Numbered from the stretch's first letter, positions 51,595 through 60,100 are shown. The stretch: 64,000 bases of DNA from Bradyrhizobium lablabi (GCF_018131005.1 NZ_JAFCJK010000005.1:434001-498000), one strand, 5' to 3'. Program-made: numbers and translations. The notes: generated from the sequence alone by a model not told the origin.

Positions 51595-51804
51595 ATGACA
51601 GAGCGGGTACTAGTGCGGATGCGGGATCGCTATCCCACCGCGTCGCGAATGACCCAGTGGCGCATACGCCAGCAGCCGGGGTTTCCGAACGCGGTCGATC
51701 AACTCGGGACCGAATGGTTCTACGCGGATGAGTTGGAAGCGTTCGAGGAAAAACGCCGCCGATTGGCATCTAAGAAGACCACCACCAAGTCCGAAGCCAC
51801 ATAG
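51595..51804 (+). CDS. AlpA-like helix-turn-helix regulator/excisionase
   Basis: A 69-residue protein with the size and pattern of AlpA/MerR-type excisionase-like regulators: LVRMRDRYPTASRMTQWRIR (helix-turn-helix), QPGFPNAVDQLGTEWFYADE (the wing with the FPxPV-like segment) and a C-terminal acidic-basic helix. AlpA-type proteins control integrase expression and excision in P4-like elements. GGAGGG precedes the ATG. It lies early in the rightward cluster, far from the integrase at the other end. Confidence 0.68.
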   Translation: MTERVLVRMRDRYPTASRMTQWRIRQQPGFPNAVDQLGTEWFYADELEAFEEKRRRLASKKTTTKSEAT

Positions 51805-51922
51805 AAGCCGGGCACTGCGGACACAGCGCACCGGCCACCTATGTGGGTCCTCGACAAGTCTTGCATATGAACGACCGCGCGACGCGACGCAAGCCCGGCC
51901 CCTCAAACGAGGAACCGAGCCA

Positions 51923-52690
51923 ATGACCACCGATATTGTCACACCGTGCAACACCGATCCCGATGCCACCGAGATCGGAGAGCTGTATTCACGCGCACGC
52001 GGATCGATGGTTGATGCCGTGCGTCAGGCCGTCGCTTGCGGCGAGAAGCTAATCGCCAAGAAAAAGACTTTTGCGCATGGCCACTGGAACCAGTGGCTCC
52101 AAGCGAACGCCGAGATTCTGGGCTTCGGCGAACGCACCGCGCGGATGCTGATGAAGGCGGCGTCAAATCGGCAGCTAGCTTCCGATTTGGATAATGCTAC
52201 CGCGCTCGCGATCAGCCGGAAGATTTGGGGCCACACGCAATCACAAGAGCCGAAAGAATCGAAGCCCGAGCGCATACCGTTCGCCGATCCGATGTCGCGC
52301 TCGGAGCAGCAGCGCGTGATCGAACAACTGACCGCCCGGATCACCGAACTAGACGAGGAGATCGACGCTCTCAGGCAGACGGAGGAGACCACCGATGCCA
52401 CGCACCAAGGCGACGCCGATTACGACGCGGTTGTTCTGCTCTCGGCGCTGCAGCGTGCCGTCAATGCCGCGAACGAGCTAGGCCGGAAATGGAAGGTCAT
52501 CTCCGAGCTGCGTAAGCGGGAGATCGACAAGGAGATCGAGGTTGTGCGGACCGCATTGTCCCGGTTGATGGAGATGCGGCTCACCGAACTGGAGCAACGG
52601 GCCAAGAAGCCGTCGGCACAACGTGCGAGCAAGAGAGGCGACAACCATCAGGTTGGCCGTTCCGGCCAACCTGGCGTCTCCGCGGCTTGA
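51923..52690 (+). CDS. DUF3102-domain protein
   Basis: A 255-residue protein. The N-terminal 90 residues (SMVDAVRQAVACGEKLIAKK, HGHWNQWLQANAEILGFGER and TARMLMKAA) are a DUF3102 domain, found in phage and plasmid proteins, sometimes with DNA partition or replication roles. The middle is a coiled coil (about 125-150, QRVIEQLTARITELDEEIDA) and a second helical section (180-230) follows. A basic tail ends the protein. ATG 51923 is used; the frame is open upstream. The replication initiator follows after 14 bases. Confidence 0.75.
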   Translation: MTTDIVTPCNTDPDATEIGELYSRARGSMVDAVRQAVACGEKLIAKKKTFAHGHWNQWLQANAEILGFGERTARMLMKAASNRQLASDLDNATALAISRKIWGHTQSQEPKESKPERIPFADPMSRSEQQRVIEQLTARITELDEEIDALRQTEETTDATHQGDADYDAVVLLSALQRAVNAANELGRKWKVISELRKREIDKEIEVVRTALSRLMEMRLTELEQRAKKPSAQRASKRGDNHQVGRSGQPGVSAA

Positions 52691-52704
52691 GGGGAGCCGC
52701 ATCG

Positions 52705-53871
52705 ATGCCGACCACCCACGCCCAGCCCGCCACCTTCCAAGAGCGCGACGACTGGATGCGAGCCATCTTGAAGGCCGAGCTGCCGCACGTGGCTGTACGG
52801 GTCGCGCTGGCCATCGGAGCCCATCTCCATGTGAAGTCCGGCCGCTGCGACCCGAGCTTCGCCGGGATCGCCGTCGCGAGCCATGTTTCGGAGCGGACGG
52901 TCTACCGGCTGGTCTCGCTGCTTGAGCACACCGGCTGGATCGCGATGCAGCGGACCGGCGGACGACAGCGGAATCAGTACACGCTGCTCAACCCTGTCAC
53001 AGCTCCGTCAGGGTTTAACCATGACAAAGCTCGGTCAGGGTTCGATGATGCCAACCCTGACACAGCTCTGTCAGCGTCAACCCTGACAGAATGCGCGTCC
53101 AACCCTGACACCAAGGTGGCAGTTAAAAAGCGTAGAACAGCGAAGAAAGAGAGAGAGGGAAAGAATATATATCCCGCCCCCGGTTTTGCTGCGCCGGATT
53201 CGGGTGATGACACGCCAACGAACCGCGCAGAGGGCGGCAAGGCTGAAATCATCAAATACAGCGCGAGGGATGGAGGCCAAGAAGTCCGCTGGGACGTTCG
53301 CCAGTACACGGTATCAGCACTGACGCACTATCAGGCGGGACCCAGTCCGTGCGTGTGGATCGGGAATCTGCGAAAGGGCTTTCGCAAGTGGAGCAGCATC
53401 TGCGTCAACCCCAATAGCTACTGGTTCTGGACCATCGAGCAAGACGGGTGCGTCATCTACGACAGCAGGTGGGACATTCCATGCGCCGTCACCCCGCCTG
53501 ATCCGCCGCCGCCTGATCTGAAATCAACCACCGCCTTCGCCGAATTCTGGGCCGCCTATCCGTTGCGCAAGGCCAAGGCCGCCGCCGAGAGAGCGTTCAT
53601 CGCCAAGATCAAACGCGGTGCCGATCCCAATGCGATGATCGCAGGAGCGAAGCGCTACGCCAACGAGCGCGCCGGACAAGACCCGAAATTCACGAAACAT
53701 CCGGCGACGTGGATCAACGGCGAATGCTGGCTCGACGACCCGTCCCCCGGCACAGGCCCGCCCACCATCGACAACAGCACCGGCAGCGTCATCGCCGATC
53801 AGGAGCCGCAGAGTGCGGAAGACTATCTCACCCAGCTCCGTGGTCCGAGCAGAAGTTGGGGCGACACATGA
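52705..53871 (+). CDS. Replication initiator-like protein with winged helix
   Basis: A 388-residue protein built like lambda O/phage replication initiators. The N-terminal 95 residues (ILKAELPHVAVRVALAIGAH, then FAGIAVASHVSERTVYRLVS and LLEHTGWIAMQ) form a helix-turn-helix_36 winged helix. A linker with NPDTALS-like repeats (about 98-135) is encoded by DNA that contains iteron-like repeats. After a basic stretch (KKRRTAKKEREGK) comes a C-terminal half with FAEFWAAYPLRKAKAAAERA, a motif seen in phage replication proteins that recruit the host helicase. Its stop overlaps the next start (ATGA, 53868-53871). Confidence 0.7.
   Translation: MPTTHAQPATFQERDDWMRAILKAELPHVAVRVALAIGAHLHVKSGRCDPSFAGIAVASHVSERTVYRLVSLLEHTGWIAMQRTGGRQRNQYTLLNPVTAPSGFNHDKARSGFDDANPDTALSASTLTECASNPDTKVAVKKRRTAKKEREGKNIYPAPGFAAPDSGDDTPTNRAEGGKAEIIKYSARDGGQEVRWDVRQYTVSALTHYQAGPSPCVWIGNLRKGFRKWSSICVNPNSYWFWTIEQDGCVIYDSRWDIPCAVTPPDPPPPDLKSTTAFAEFWAAYPLRKAKAAAERAFIAKIKRGADPNAMIAGAKRYANERAGQDPKFTKHPATWINGECWLDDPSPGTGPPTIDNSTGSVIADQEPQSAEDYLTQLRGPSRSWGDT
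52989..53171. other. Candidate replication origin: iterons plus AT-rich region
   Basis: Direct CAACCCTGACA-type units at 52989, 53052, 53078 and 53100, and inverted units (GTCAGGGTT) at 53007 and 53035, are interleaved with CACAGCTCNGTCAG. A purine-rich, AT-rich stretch ending AAAGAATATATATCCC follows (about 53118-53171). Iterons followed by an AT-rich block inside the initiator gene is the layout of the lambda origin. Confidence 0.6.
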
Positions 53872-54683
53872 CGGCGCTTATCAAATTCCCCGGCACCGCC
53901 GTCGCGCTGCGAGAAGTACAGCGGCAAGGCAACGCGCTGATCAGCGCAACGATGCGCAGACTAGCTTCGCCCATGGAAGTCGCCGGTCGCTGCAGCGAGG
54001 AACTAAGCCACGAACTGCGGCTGACCCGCACCAGCGATCTGCACCGCGCCAATCTGACCGACGCCATAATCAATCACGGCCGGATGCTGCCGCGCGCCGT
54101 GATCGTCAACGCGGCACACGCCGCACTGTGGCCGGTAGCTCACCCGCACATGGTGGCGACGCCCGTCGTCACGGTTCAAACCGCCTTCCTGATGCTGACC
54201 GTGCTATTGCGGTCAGTCGGAAAAGTGAAGAACGTCGAGACAGACGCGCTGCTCGCGCAGTGCATCGAAATGTTCAATCCAGATTCCGACGTTGCCGGAC
54301 AAGCAACCGGCATGTGGACGCCGATCTCGAAGCATCCGGTAATTCTCGCGCTCGCCATCAAGAAGCTGATCTACAAATCTGTTTTCACTTCGGCCGCTGA
54401 ATTCCGCGAGGCAATGGCGGAGGCGCGAGCTGCAATCTTGCGTCTCGTCAACGACACGGAAAACTGGAGCGAGCTGCTCCGCAAAAGCGACCGCTGCGTT
54501 TTCGAATTTGATCGCGCCGCGTGGGATACGGCCTACGCTCGCGTCGGAGCCGACGTCGTGCGCGCGATGCAAGATCACGACGAAGAACCTTACGAGGAAG
54601 ACGACGGCGAGGAAGTACCGGCATTGCCCCGCTGGCTGGCGCTGGAGCAAATGCGACTGGCGAAACAGGAGTGCGGAACATGA
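53868..54683 (+). CDS. Hypothetical protein of the replication gene cluster
   Basis: A 271-residue soluble, mostly helical protein (MTALIKFPGTAVALREVQRQ; later TAFLMLTVLLRSVGKVKNVE and a highly acidic DHDEEPYEEDDGEEVP near the C-terminus). No family was recognised. Its ATG overlaps the stop of the replication initiator and its stop overlaps the next ATG, so it is translated as part of the same unit. The position after the initiator is where phages place helicase loaders or related factors, but no ATP-binding motif is visible. Confidence 0.65.
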   Translation: MTALIKFPGTAVALREVQRQGNALISATMRRLASPMEVAGRCSEELSHELRLTRTSDLHRANLTDAIINHGRMLPRAVIVNAAHAALWPVAHPHMVATPVVTVQTAFLMLTVLLRSVGKVKNVETDALLAQCIEMFNPDSDVAGQATGMWTPISKHPVILALAIKKLIYKSVFTSAAEFREAMAEARAAILRLVNDTENWSELLRKSDRCVFEFDRAAWDTAYARVGADVVRAMQDHDEEPYEEDDGEEVPALPRWLALEQMRLAKQECGT

Positions 54684-54988
54684 GCACGACGTTTTGCCCG
54701 ACCTGCCATCGTTCAATGCCGCCCGAAACACGCGCCGGGGTCAGACTGACTCCGCTGAAGGCTCGTATCTTCGATGTAATTCGCCGCGCCGGTGTTGACG
54801 GGATATTTGCCGAGGACATCAACGCGATAGTTTTCAACAGCGAGCGAAGCGTGCAGACGATAAAAGCGCACGTCTGGCAGATCAACGACCTGCTAGCCGA
54901 CACCGACATCATCATCCGCAACGTCGGTGGTCACGGCCCGACGCACGGCACTTATCGAATTGATAGACGGAGGCCAAATGATGCATGA
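54680..54988 (+). CDS. Small zinc-ribbon/winged-helix protein
   Basis: A 102-residue protein. It begins MSTTFCPTCHRSMPPET, a Cys-x2-Cys knuckle, followed by LTPLKARIFDVIRRAGVDGI and RSVQTIKAHVWQINDLL, a winged-helix of the response-regulator (OmpR-like) output type without a receiver. It overlaps the previous gene by ATGA. Possible roles are regulation of the late genes or replication; neither is shown. Confidence 0.65.
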   Translation: MSTTFCPTCHRSMPPETRAGVRLTPLKARIFDVIRRAGVDGIFAEDINAIVFNSERSVQTIKAHVWQINDLLADTDIIIRNVGGHGPTHGTYRIDRRRPNDA

Positions 54989-55280
54989 CCGCTCATCAGA
55001 TTCCGCCCGCAGGCGCGCCGCAAAGTCAGCACGGAAGGCTCGCTATCGCGCACTTCTCAAGGCTGGCGGTGCGGTCTTGGTGCTCCATGTGCGGGACAAG
55101 AACGCACTGATCCGCGCGCTGTTGAACAGACGCTGGCTTGAGGAAAGCGAAAGTGAGGATTGGAGCATTGTCTCCACCAGAGCCAGCGTCATGCTCGACG
55201 AGTTTGCCGAGCGTTACGGCGGCGAGTTGTCCCCTGTGGACAGACAGCCCGAGAAACCTGTGCCATCCTCACGCCCATGA
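54978..55280 (+). CDS. Small hypothetical protein
   Basis: A 100-residue protein with a very basic N-terminus (SDSARRRAAKSARKARYRALL) followed by VLVLHVRDKNALIRALLNRRWL and an acidic section. It begins at 54978 after GGAGG, overlapping the previous gene by 11 bases, and its stop overlaps the capsid gene start (ATGA). No family recognised. Its conserved tight coupling to the neighbouring genes indicates a real gene. Confidence 0.6.
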   Translation: MMHDRSSDSARRRAAKSARKARYRALLKAGGAVLVLHVRDKNALIRALLNRRWLEESESEDWSIVSTRASVMLDEFAERYGGELSPVDRQPEKPVPSSRP

Positions 55281-56332
55281 ACAGGCCACCTAACGCAGCC
55301 GCGCTCCGCGCCGAGTTTGGACGCCCGAGCGACGTCATCATCCGCAACGCCATCGTCGAGGCGCGCCGCATCGCCGCGCACATCAGGGGCTTCAGCACGC
55401 CCGATCCGACGCTGCAGACCCGCGCCGCCACCGCGCCCGCCATGACCGGCGCAACCGGCTGGGCGGACACGCTGGCCACATCCTCCGTCGCCGATCTGGT
55501 CGTCGGTGACGCGGTGCTGGGCGCGCCGTTCGGCTCGCGCGAACTGTTTCGGCGGGCGCTGCAGCTCAGCTTCGGCCGCAGCAATGCGATCAGCGTGCCC
55601 ACCATGGTCATCACGCCGACCGGCCGTAGCCCCTTCTTCCGCGAGGGCAAGCCGTTTCCGGTACGGCAACTGGCGTTCATGGGTCCGCCGATGGAGCGGC
55701 ACAAGGTCGGTGTCGGCATCTCGATGACGTTCGAGATGTACGATACGCCGAATGCGATGACCTACACGCGGGCCGGTGTCGAGGAAGGTTTGGCGGCCGA
55801 TCTCGATGCCGTCACGTTCGGCGAACAGGCTGGCGTCCCGGACCTTCAACCGCCCGGCCTGCGCCATGGCGTCCCCGGTCTGACGCCGAGCGCTGGCGGT
55901 GTCGAACAGGCGATGGACGCGGATATCGCCGCGCTGGTGAATGCGGTCAGTCCGATTGCGAGGACTAGAATTGCGTTGTGCGTGTCGCTGGACCTGTATC
56001 ACTCGGTGACGACGCGGCGCGGCGGACCGCCGCCCTATCCGATCATCGCGACGTCCGGTCTGCCGGACAAAACCGTGATGGCGGTGGCGCTGCCTGCACT
56101 GGCTGTTGCGTTTGGCGACAGTCCCGGCTTTCGCGTCGCCGACGATGTCACCCTGCACATGGACGATACCAACCCAGTCAACATCGGCACGCCGGGCTCG
56201 CCTGCGGTCGTCGCCGCGCCGAGTGTCGGCACTCTCCAGACCGACAGCATCGCGCTGCGGCTGATCCTTGATCTGTCTTGGACCTTGCGCGCGGCGAACG
56301 CGGTCGCGTGGGTCGAGAACGTGACGTGGTGA
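55277..56332 (+). CDS. HK97-type phage major capsid protein
   Basis: A 351-residue protein resembling HK97-fold major capsid proteins. The N-terminal 45 residues are helical and could be a delta/scaffold region. The middle has WADTLATSSVADLVVGDAVL, VPTMVITPTGRSPFFREGKP (P-domain-like) and GISMTFEMYDTP (spine-like). The C-terminus is the most telling: VTLHMDDTNPVNIG followed by TLQTDSIALRLILDLSWTLR and AVAWVENVTW, a pattern ending most such coat proteins. No prohead protease, portal or terminase gene is adjacent. It is tightly coupled to its upstream neighbour. Confidence 0.75.
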   Translation: MNRPPNAAALRAEFGRPSDVIIRNAIVEARRIAAHIRGFSTPDPTLQTRAATAPAMTGATGWADTLATSSVADLVVGDAVLGAPFGSRELFRRALQLSFGRSNAISVPTMVITPTGRSPFFREGKPFPVRQLAFMGPPMERHKVGVGISMTFEMYDTPNAMTYTRAGVEEGLAADLDAVTFGEQAGVPDLQPPGLRHGVPGLTPSAGGVEQAMDADIAALVNAVSPIARTRIALCVSLDLYHSVTTRRGGPPPYPIIATSGLPDKTVMAVALPALAVAFGDSPGFRVADDVTLHMDDTNPVNIGTPGSPAVVAAPSVGTLQTDSIALRLILDLSWTLRAANAVAWVENVTW

Positions 56333-56337
56333 CCATT

Positions 56338-56802
56338 ATGGATGATTTCAAAACAGCCTTTGACAACTTGGATCGCCTCGCCTGTTTCGAAGCCGATCCT
56401 TACACCATGGAAAAACATCTTGCAGAAAAGCCGGACGTGCTCTCGCAACCGGGCGCGTTCAACCGATGGCTGGCGCGGCAGCCGGACATTGGGACATCGA
56501 TGCCCCCATCGATCCCTCCCGAGATCATTCCGCCTGAGCCGACACCGAAGGCGGTGACGGAAGACAACGTCAAGGAGCTAGTCAAGGAAGCGCTGGCAGA
56601 GCATGACGAGATTTGGCACGACGCTGTCGGCGCGGTGATCGCTCAGGAGCGCAAGAGCGTTGCCGCCGAACTGGCTAAACTGGAGCTTCGCTTCGACGCC
56701 CAGATGCGCGAGACCACCAACCGGCAAGCCATCGCGGCCGACGTAGAACGTCGCGAGGCCGAGGTAATCGGACTGCTGCGGCGGAGCCAGCGCCATGGAT
56801 GA
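56338..56802 (+). CDS. Coiled-coil hypothetical protein after the capsid gene
   Basis: A 154-residue protein: helical start (MDDFKTAFDNLDRLACFEAD), a Pro-rich linker (SMPPSIPPEIIPPEPTP) and a long charged helix from about residue 85 to the end (VKELVKEALAEHDEIWHDAV ... AELAKLELRFDAQMRETTNR). The build would suit a structural or scaffolding partner of the capsid protein, which it follows by 5 bases, but there is no homology basis for that. ATG 56338 is used. Confidence 0.6.
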   Translation: MDDFKTAFDNLDRLACFEADPYTMEKHLAEKPDVLSQPGAFNRWLARQPDIGTSMPPSIPPEIIPPEPTPKAVTEDNVKELVKEALAEHDEIWHDAVGAVIAQERKSVAAELAKLELRFDAQMRETTNRQAIAADVERREAEVIGLLRRSQRHG

Positions 56803-56974
56803 ATACGAGGATGCTAGAGCCACCGCGCTCGCCATCGACCTATTGCAGCGGGCAACCATCAACCAGCTCCGTGACGACGCGACCGAATTGGCGGAGGTAT
56901 TCGCCGGGCTGACGGAACACCAGCACGAGCGGTTGCTTGCGTTGCTCTTCTGCGAGCGGGTGGAGGATATATAG
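56795..56974 (+). CDS. 59-residue acidic helical protein
   Basis: A small frame, MDEYEDARATALAIDLLQRA ... LTEHQHERLLALLFCERVEDI, starting at 56795 inside the end of the previous gene (overlap of 8 bases). The overlap and helical composition suggest a genuine small phage-type gene. Function unknown. The 190 bases that follow (56975-57165) hold no gene I can support. Confidence 0.5.
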   Translation: MDEYEDARATALAIDLLQRATINQLRDDATELAEVFAGLTEHQHERLLALLFCERVEDI

Positions 56975-57165
56975 ACAAGGCTGGTAGGAAGGCTTTGGCC
57001 TTAAAAACTGGGCGGAGGGGGGCCCGTCCCACGAAAACGGGTTCCTCAGGTTGCGAGCGGCGGAGCGCTCTTGCTATAGAAGAAAATCCTTCTACGCCAT
57101 AGATTTTGGTGAGAGGAATGTAGCTGGCTGCACGCGCAAATCGTGGGGAGGATGGCCCTCGGACA

Positions 57166-57423
57166 TCAGCGGACCATCCGCGCAACGTAGTGATGATCCG
57201 AACCCGCGGTCATGAGCATGGTCGGCTCCCCTAAACGCTTGTCCCTATGGATTTCCAAATCCGTGCGAGCCCCAAAGGTCGCATCAACGATCTCGTTATC
57301 GGTCAAATGGCGCGCGGCTAGTCGCTCAAGCAAGAGAATTACCCGGCTCTCATGACCAGTGACCTCCAGCGATAGGCCGGTAGGGTCGCCCCCTTGGAAC
57401 CCCTCAATCAACCATTTTGGCAT
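57166..57423 (-). CDS. Small hypothetical protein
   Basis: An 85-residue protein, MPKWLIEGFQGGDPTGLSLE ... RTDLEIHRDKRLGEPTMLMT ... HHYVARMVR, with a GGAGAG ribosome site before the ATG at 57423. It faces away from the vsr gene, with a 59-base gap between starts. No family recognised. It could be a controller of the restriction-modification genes, but it lacks a visible helix-turn-helix. Confidence 0.5.
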   Translation of the reverse strand: MPKWLIEGFQGGDPTGLSLEVTGHESRVILLLERLAARHLTDNEIVDATFGARTDLEIHRDKRLGEPTMLMTAGSDHHYVARMVR

Positions 57424-57482
57424 AGGATTGGCTCTCCTTGCTGGATCGTCGTCGCGCCCTAGAATGCCGATTAGGAAAAGCG

Positions 57483-57893
57483 ATGGTCGATACTAGAACC
57501 AAGGAACAACGCTCGCGCATTATGAAAAGCGTGAGCACCCGAGATACCGGTCCGGAACTGTTGGTCCGCCGGTTGCTTCATCGCCTCGGCTACAGATACC
57601 GGCTACATCGAAAGGACCTCCCCGGTCGTCCGGACATCGTATTTCCGGGACGAAAACGGGTGATTTTCATTCACGGCTGCTTTTGGCATGGCCACGAATG
57701 TAGCAAGGGAAAACTCCCCAAATCTCGCACGGAATACTGGACTGCGAAGATCAAAGCGAATCAGGATAGAGATACGAAAGTCATCGGCCTTCTCGAAAAG
57801 GACGGCTGGAAGACGCTGACCGTATGGCAGTGCGAATTAAAGCACTTGGACGAGATCGAGCGCGTTCTGCGAGGGTTCCTTGGGCCGCCGTAG
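57483..57893 (+). CDS. vsr: Very short patch repair endonuclease
   Basis: A 136-residue endonuclease that nicks T:G mismatches created by deamination of 5-methylcytosine, thereby protecting sites methylated by the neighbouring methyltransferase. Landmarks: RSRIMKSVSTRDTGPELLVR at the start, GRPDIVFPGRKRVIFIHGCF with the catalytic Asp, and WHGHEC with the zinc ligands. ATG 57483 is chosen; the frame begins 15 codons earlier. The C5-methyltransferase gene follows after 27 bases, the standard pairing. Confidence 0.93.
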   Translation: MVDTRTKEQRSRIMKSVSTRDTGPELLVRRLLHRLGYRYRLHRKDLPGRPDIVFPGRKRVIFIHGCFWHGHECSKGKLPKSRTEYWTAKIKANQDRDTKVIGLLEKDGWKTLTVWQCELKHLDEIERVLRGFLGPP

Positions 57894-57920
57894 GCGGCCC
57901 AGGTCTGATCGAGGGGTTAG

Positions 57921-59264
57921 ATGGGAAGGCCGATAGGGATCGATCTGTTCGCCGGTGCTGGGGGCATGAGCCTTGGCTTCGAGCAGGCTGGGTTTGACGT
58001 CAAAGCAGCCGTGGAAATCGATCCAATCCACTGCGCTGTCCACAAGTTTAATTTTCCGGATTGCGCGGTTCTCCCGCAGTCCGTGCAAGAGCTGACTGGT
58101 GCCGACATCCGCCGGGCGGCCGGGATCGGGAACGCCCCCGTAGACGTGGTGTTCGGCGGGCCGCCCTGTCAGGGTTTCTCGCTTATCGGACACCGCTCTC
58201 TCGACGATCCTCGCAACCACCTCGTGCTGGATTTCGTCCGCATCGTCGCCGAGCTTAAAGCCAAGACTTTCGTTTTCGAGAACGTGAAGGGGCTTACGGT
58301 CGGCCGTCAGAAGTCGTTTCTGAGCGAGTTGATCAAGGCATTCGAAGAGGTCGGATATAACGTACGGACCGACTGGCAAGTTCTAAACGCCGCACGTTAC
58401 GGCGTTCCGCAATACCGCGAGCGACTCATCCTTCTAGGAGCCAAGCGCGGTGTGAAGGTGCCCGAATATCCGCCGCGCGCGACATTCCCGGCGGATGCAG
58501 AAGCGGTGGAGTTGGAAGACCACAGGCTTCCCGCCGGTCCCACCTGCAAGGACGCCCTCGGCGACCTTCCCGACGCGGATGCTTTCGAAGAACTCGACAT
58601 CGGCGACGCGGTCCGAGCAAAGTTCGGGAAGCCAAGCGACTATGCGGCCGAGCTGCGGTGTCTCACAAACGACGCTTGGCACTATGGGTACCTGCGAAAG
58701 TGGAATCCGGGACTGTTGACGTCGAGCGCCAAGACCGAGCACACCGAGATTTCAAAGCGACGATTTGCGGCGACCGAGCCGGGTTCGGTCGAGCCGATCA
58801 GCCGCTTCTTCAAGCTGGATGCGAACGGTCTATCCAACACTCTTCGCGCGGGGACGGATGGCGCGCGCGGAGCGTTCACTAGCCCTCGCCCGATCCATTA
58901 CGCCCGTGACCGATGCGTAACCGTGCGCGAGATGGCGCGGCTTCACGGATTTCCGGACTGGTTTCGGTTTCACGCGACGAAGTGGCACGGCGCGCGGCAG
59001 ATCGGAAATTCCGTTCCGCCACCACTCGCTCGTGCGGTTGCTCGCGAAGTCATGAAGGCGTTAGGTATTCGGCCGCGCCGACCGACCCGTGAAATAGAAC
59101 TCGGCGAGGAGATGCTCTTAAATCTCGTTTTGGCGCAGGCCGCCGATCATTTCGAGGTCGCTAAGCCGAATTCGAAGCGGGACCGAAAGAGCGGCGCGAA
59201 GAAGCGCAAGCAGGTTGAAACGGAAGCCGCTCGGCTTGCGTCGCTGGAGGCGTTCCGTGGCTAA
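57921..59264 (+). CDS. C5-cytosine DNA methyltransferase
   Basis: A 447-residue DNA (cytosine-5) methyltransferase. Motif I is IDLFAGAGGMSLGFEQAGF (7-25), motif IV is GGPPCQGFSLIG with catalytic C83, and motif VI is FENVKG with E120. Motif VIII (QYRERLILLGAK) and motifs IX-X (QIGNSVPPPLARAVA) are also present. The 130-residue region between VIII and IX is the target-recognition domain; the target cannot be read from sequence. The C-terminal 70 residues form a basic extension. Its end overlaps the endonuclease start (GTGGCTAA), so the two form one unit with vsr. Confidence 0.95.
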   Translation: MGRPIGIDLFAGAGGMSLGFEQAGFDVKAAVEIDPIHCAVHKFNFPDCAVLPQSVQELTGADIRRAAGIGNAPVDVVFGGPPCQGFSLIGHRSLDDPRNHLVLDFVRIVAELKAKTFVFENVKGLTVGRQKSFLSELIKAFEEVGYNVRTDWQVLNAARYGVPQYRERLILLGAKRGVKVPEYPPRATFPADAEAVELEDHRLPAGPTCKDALGDLPDADAFEELDIGDAVRAKFGKPSDYAAELRCLTNDAWHYGYLRKWNPGLLTSSAKTEHTEISKRRFAATEPGSVEPISRFFKLDANGLSNTLRAGTDGARGAFTSPRPIHYARDRCVTVREMARLHGFPDWFRFHATKWHGARQIGNSVPPPLARAVAREVMKALGIRPRRPTREIELGEEMLLNLVLAQAADHFEVAKPNSKRDRKSGAKKRKQVETEAARLASLEAFRG

Positions 59265-60057
59265 GCCCGTTCTGGGAGCCGAAACGAATCGCTACAAGCA
59301 ACTTATCGAGAAGATTTTCTTCGACCGTTATAAAAAGGGCGCGACCAGTATCGACTGGGTCAGAGATGACCTAGTCAAAACAGCGAAGGCGTTGAAGATC
59401 GAACTGCCCCTAAATCTCGGGGATGTGATCTACGCCCTCCGTTACCGCACCCCAATGCCTCAAAGCATCACATCCACCGCTTCGAAGGGCGCGGAGTGGA
59501 TCATCGAGGGCACTGGTCGCGCGGAATATCGTTTTTCCTTGGTCAAATTAAACCGGATCGTGCCGAATGCCACGCTCGCGACAATCGGCATTCCGGATGG
59601 GACGCCCGAAGTAATACGCGCGTATGCTCTCGACGACGAGCAAGCTCTTCTTGCCATCGTGCGCTACAACAGACTAATCGATACCTTTCTCGGACTAACG
59701 ACGTTCAGCCTACAAAATCACCTTCGCACCACGGTGAAGGGCATTGGGCAGATTGAAATCGACGAACTGTATGTCGGCATCGACCGCGATGGATGCCATT
59801 ACGCTATCCCGGTCCAAGCCAAGGGCGGCAAAGATCAAATCTCCGTAGTTCAGGCTAAGCAGGATATCACTTGGGCCGGTACCAAATTCCCCGGTATGAA
59901 GTGTCGCGCTATTTCGGCCCAGTTCATGGAGAACGAACGAGTGGCCATGTTCGAACTGACGATCCAGAACGATATGGTCGTCGTAGTGGACGAGAAGCAC
60001 TACAAACTTGTTCCTGCGACGGACCTCGATAAGCAAGCGATCATCAACTATCGCTGA
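59257..60057 (+). CDS. Type II restriction endonuclease (predicted)
   Basis: A 266-residue protein encoded directly after and overlapping the methyltransferase gene. It contains a plausible PD-(D/E)xK core: GQIEIDELYVGIDRDG with E167/D169/E170 followed by a strand ending AIPVQAKGGKD with Q187-x-K189. No named endonuclease is recognised, but position, size and motif fit the cognate restriction enzyme. GTG 59257 is used as the start because the overlapping GTGGCTAA arrangement implies coupling; the frame is open 14 codons further up. Sequence specificity unknown. Confidence 0.72.
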   Translation: MAKPVLGAETNRYKQLIEKIFFDRYKKGATSIDWVRDDLVKTAKALKIELPLNLGDVIYALRYRTPMPQSITSTASKGAEWIIEGTGRAEYRFSLVKLNRIVPNATLATIGIPDGTPEVIRAYALDDEQALLAIVRYNRLIDTFLGLTTFSLQNHLRTTVKGIGQIEIDELYVGIDRDGCHYAIPVQAKGGKDQISVVQAKQDITWAGTKFPGMKCRAISAQFMENERVAMFELTIQNDMVVVVDEKHYKLVPATDLDKQAIINYR

Positions 60058-60100
60058 TCGTCAGCACGGACCGGCGCGCATCGAGCGGGCTTTTCAAGCA

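Noticed and set aside
52989..53112. CRISPR-like array
   Set aside because: The repeated units are only 10-14 bases, occur in both orientations with irregular spacing and lie inside a coding frame. They fit iterons, not a CRISPR array; no cas genes are present.
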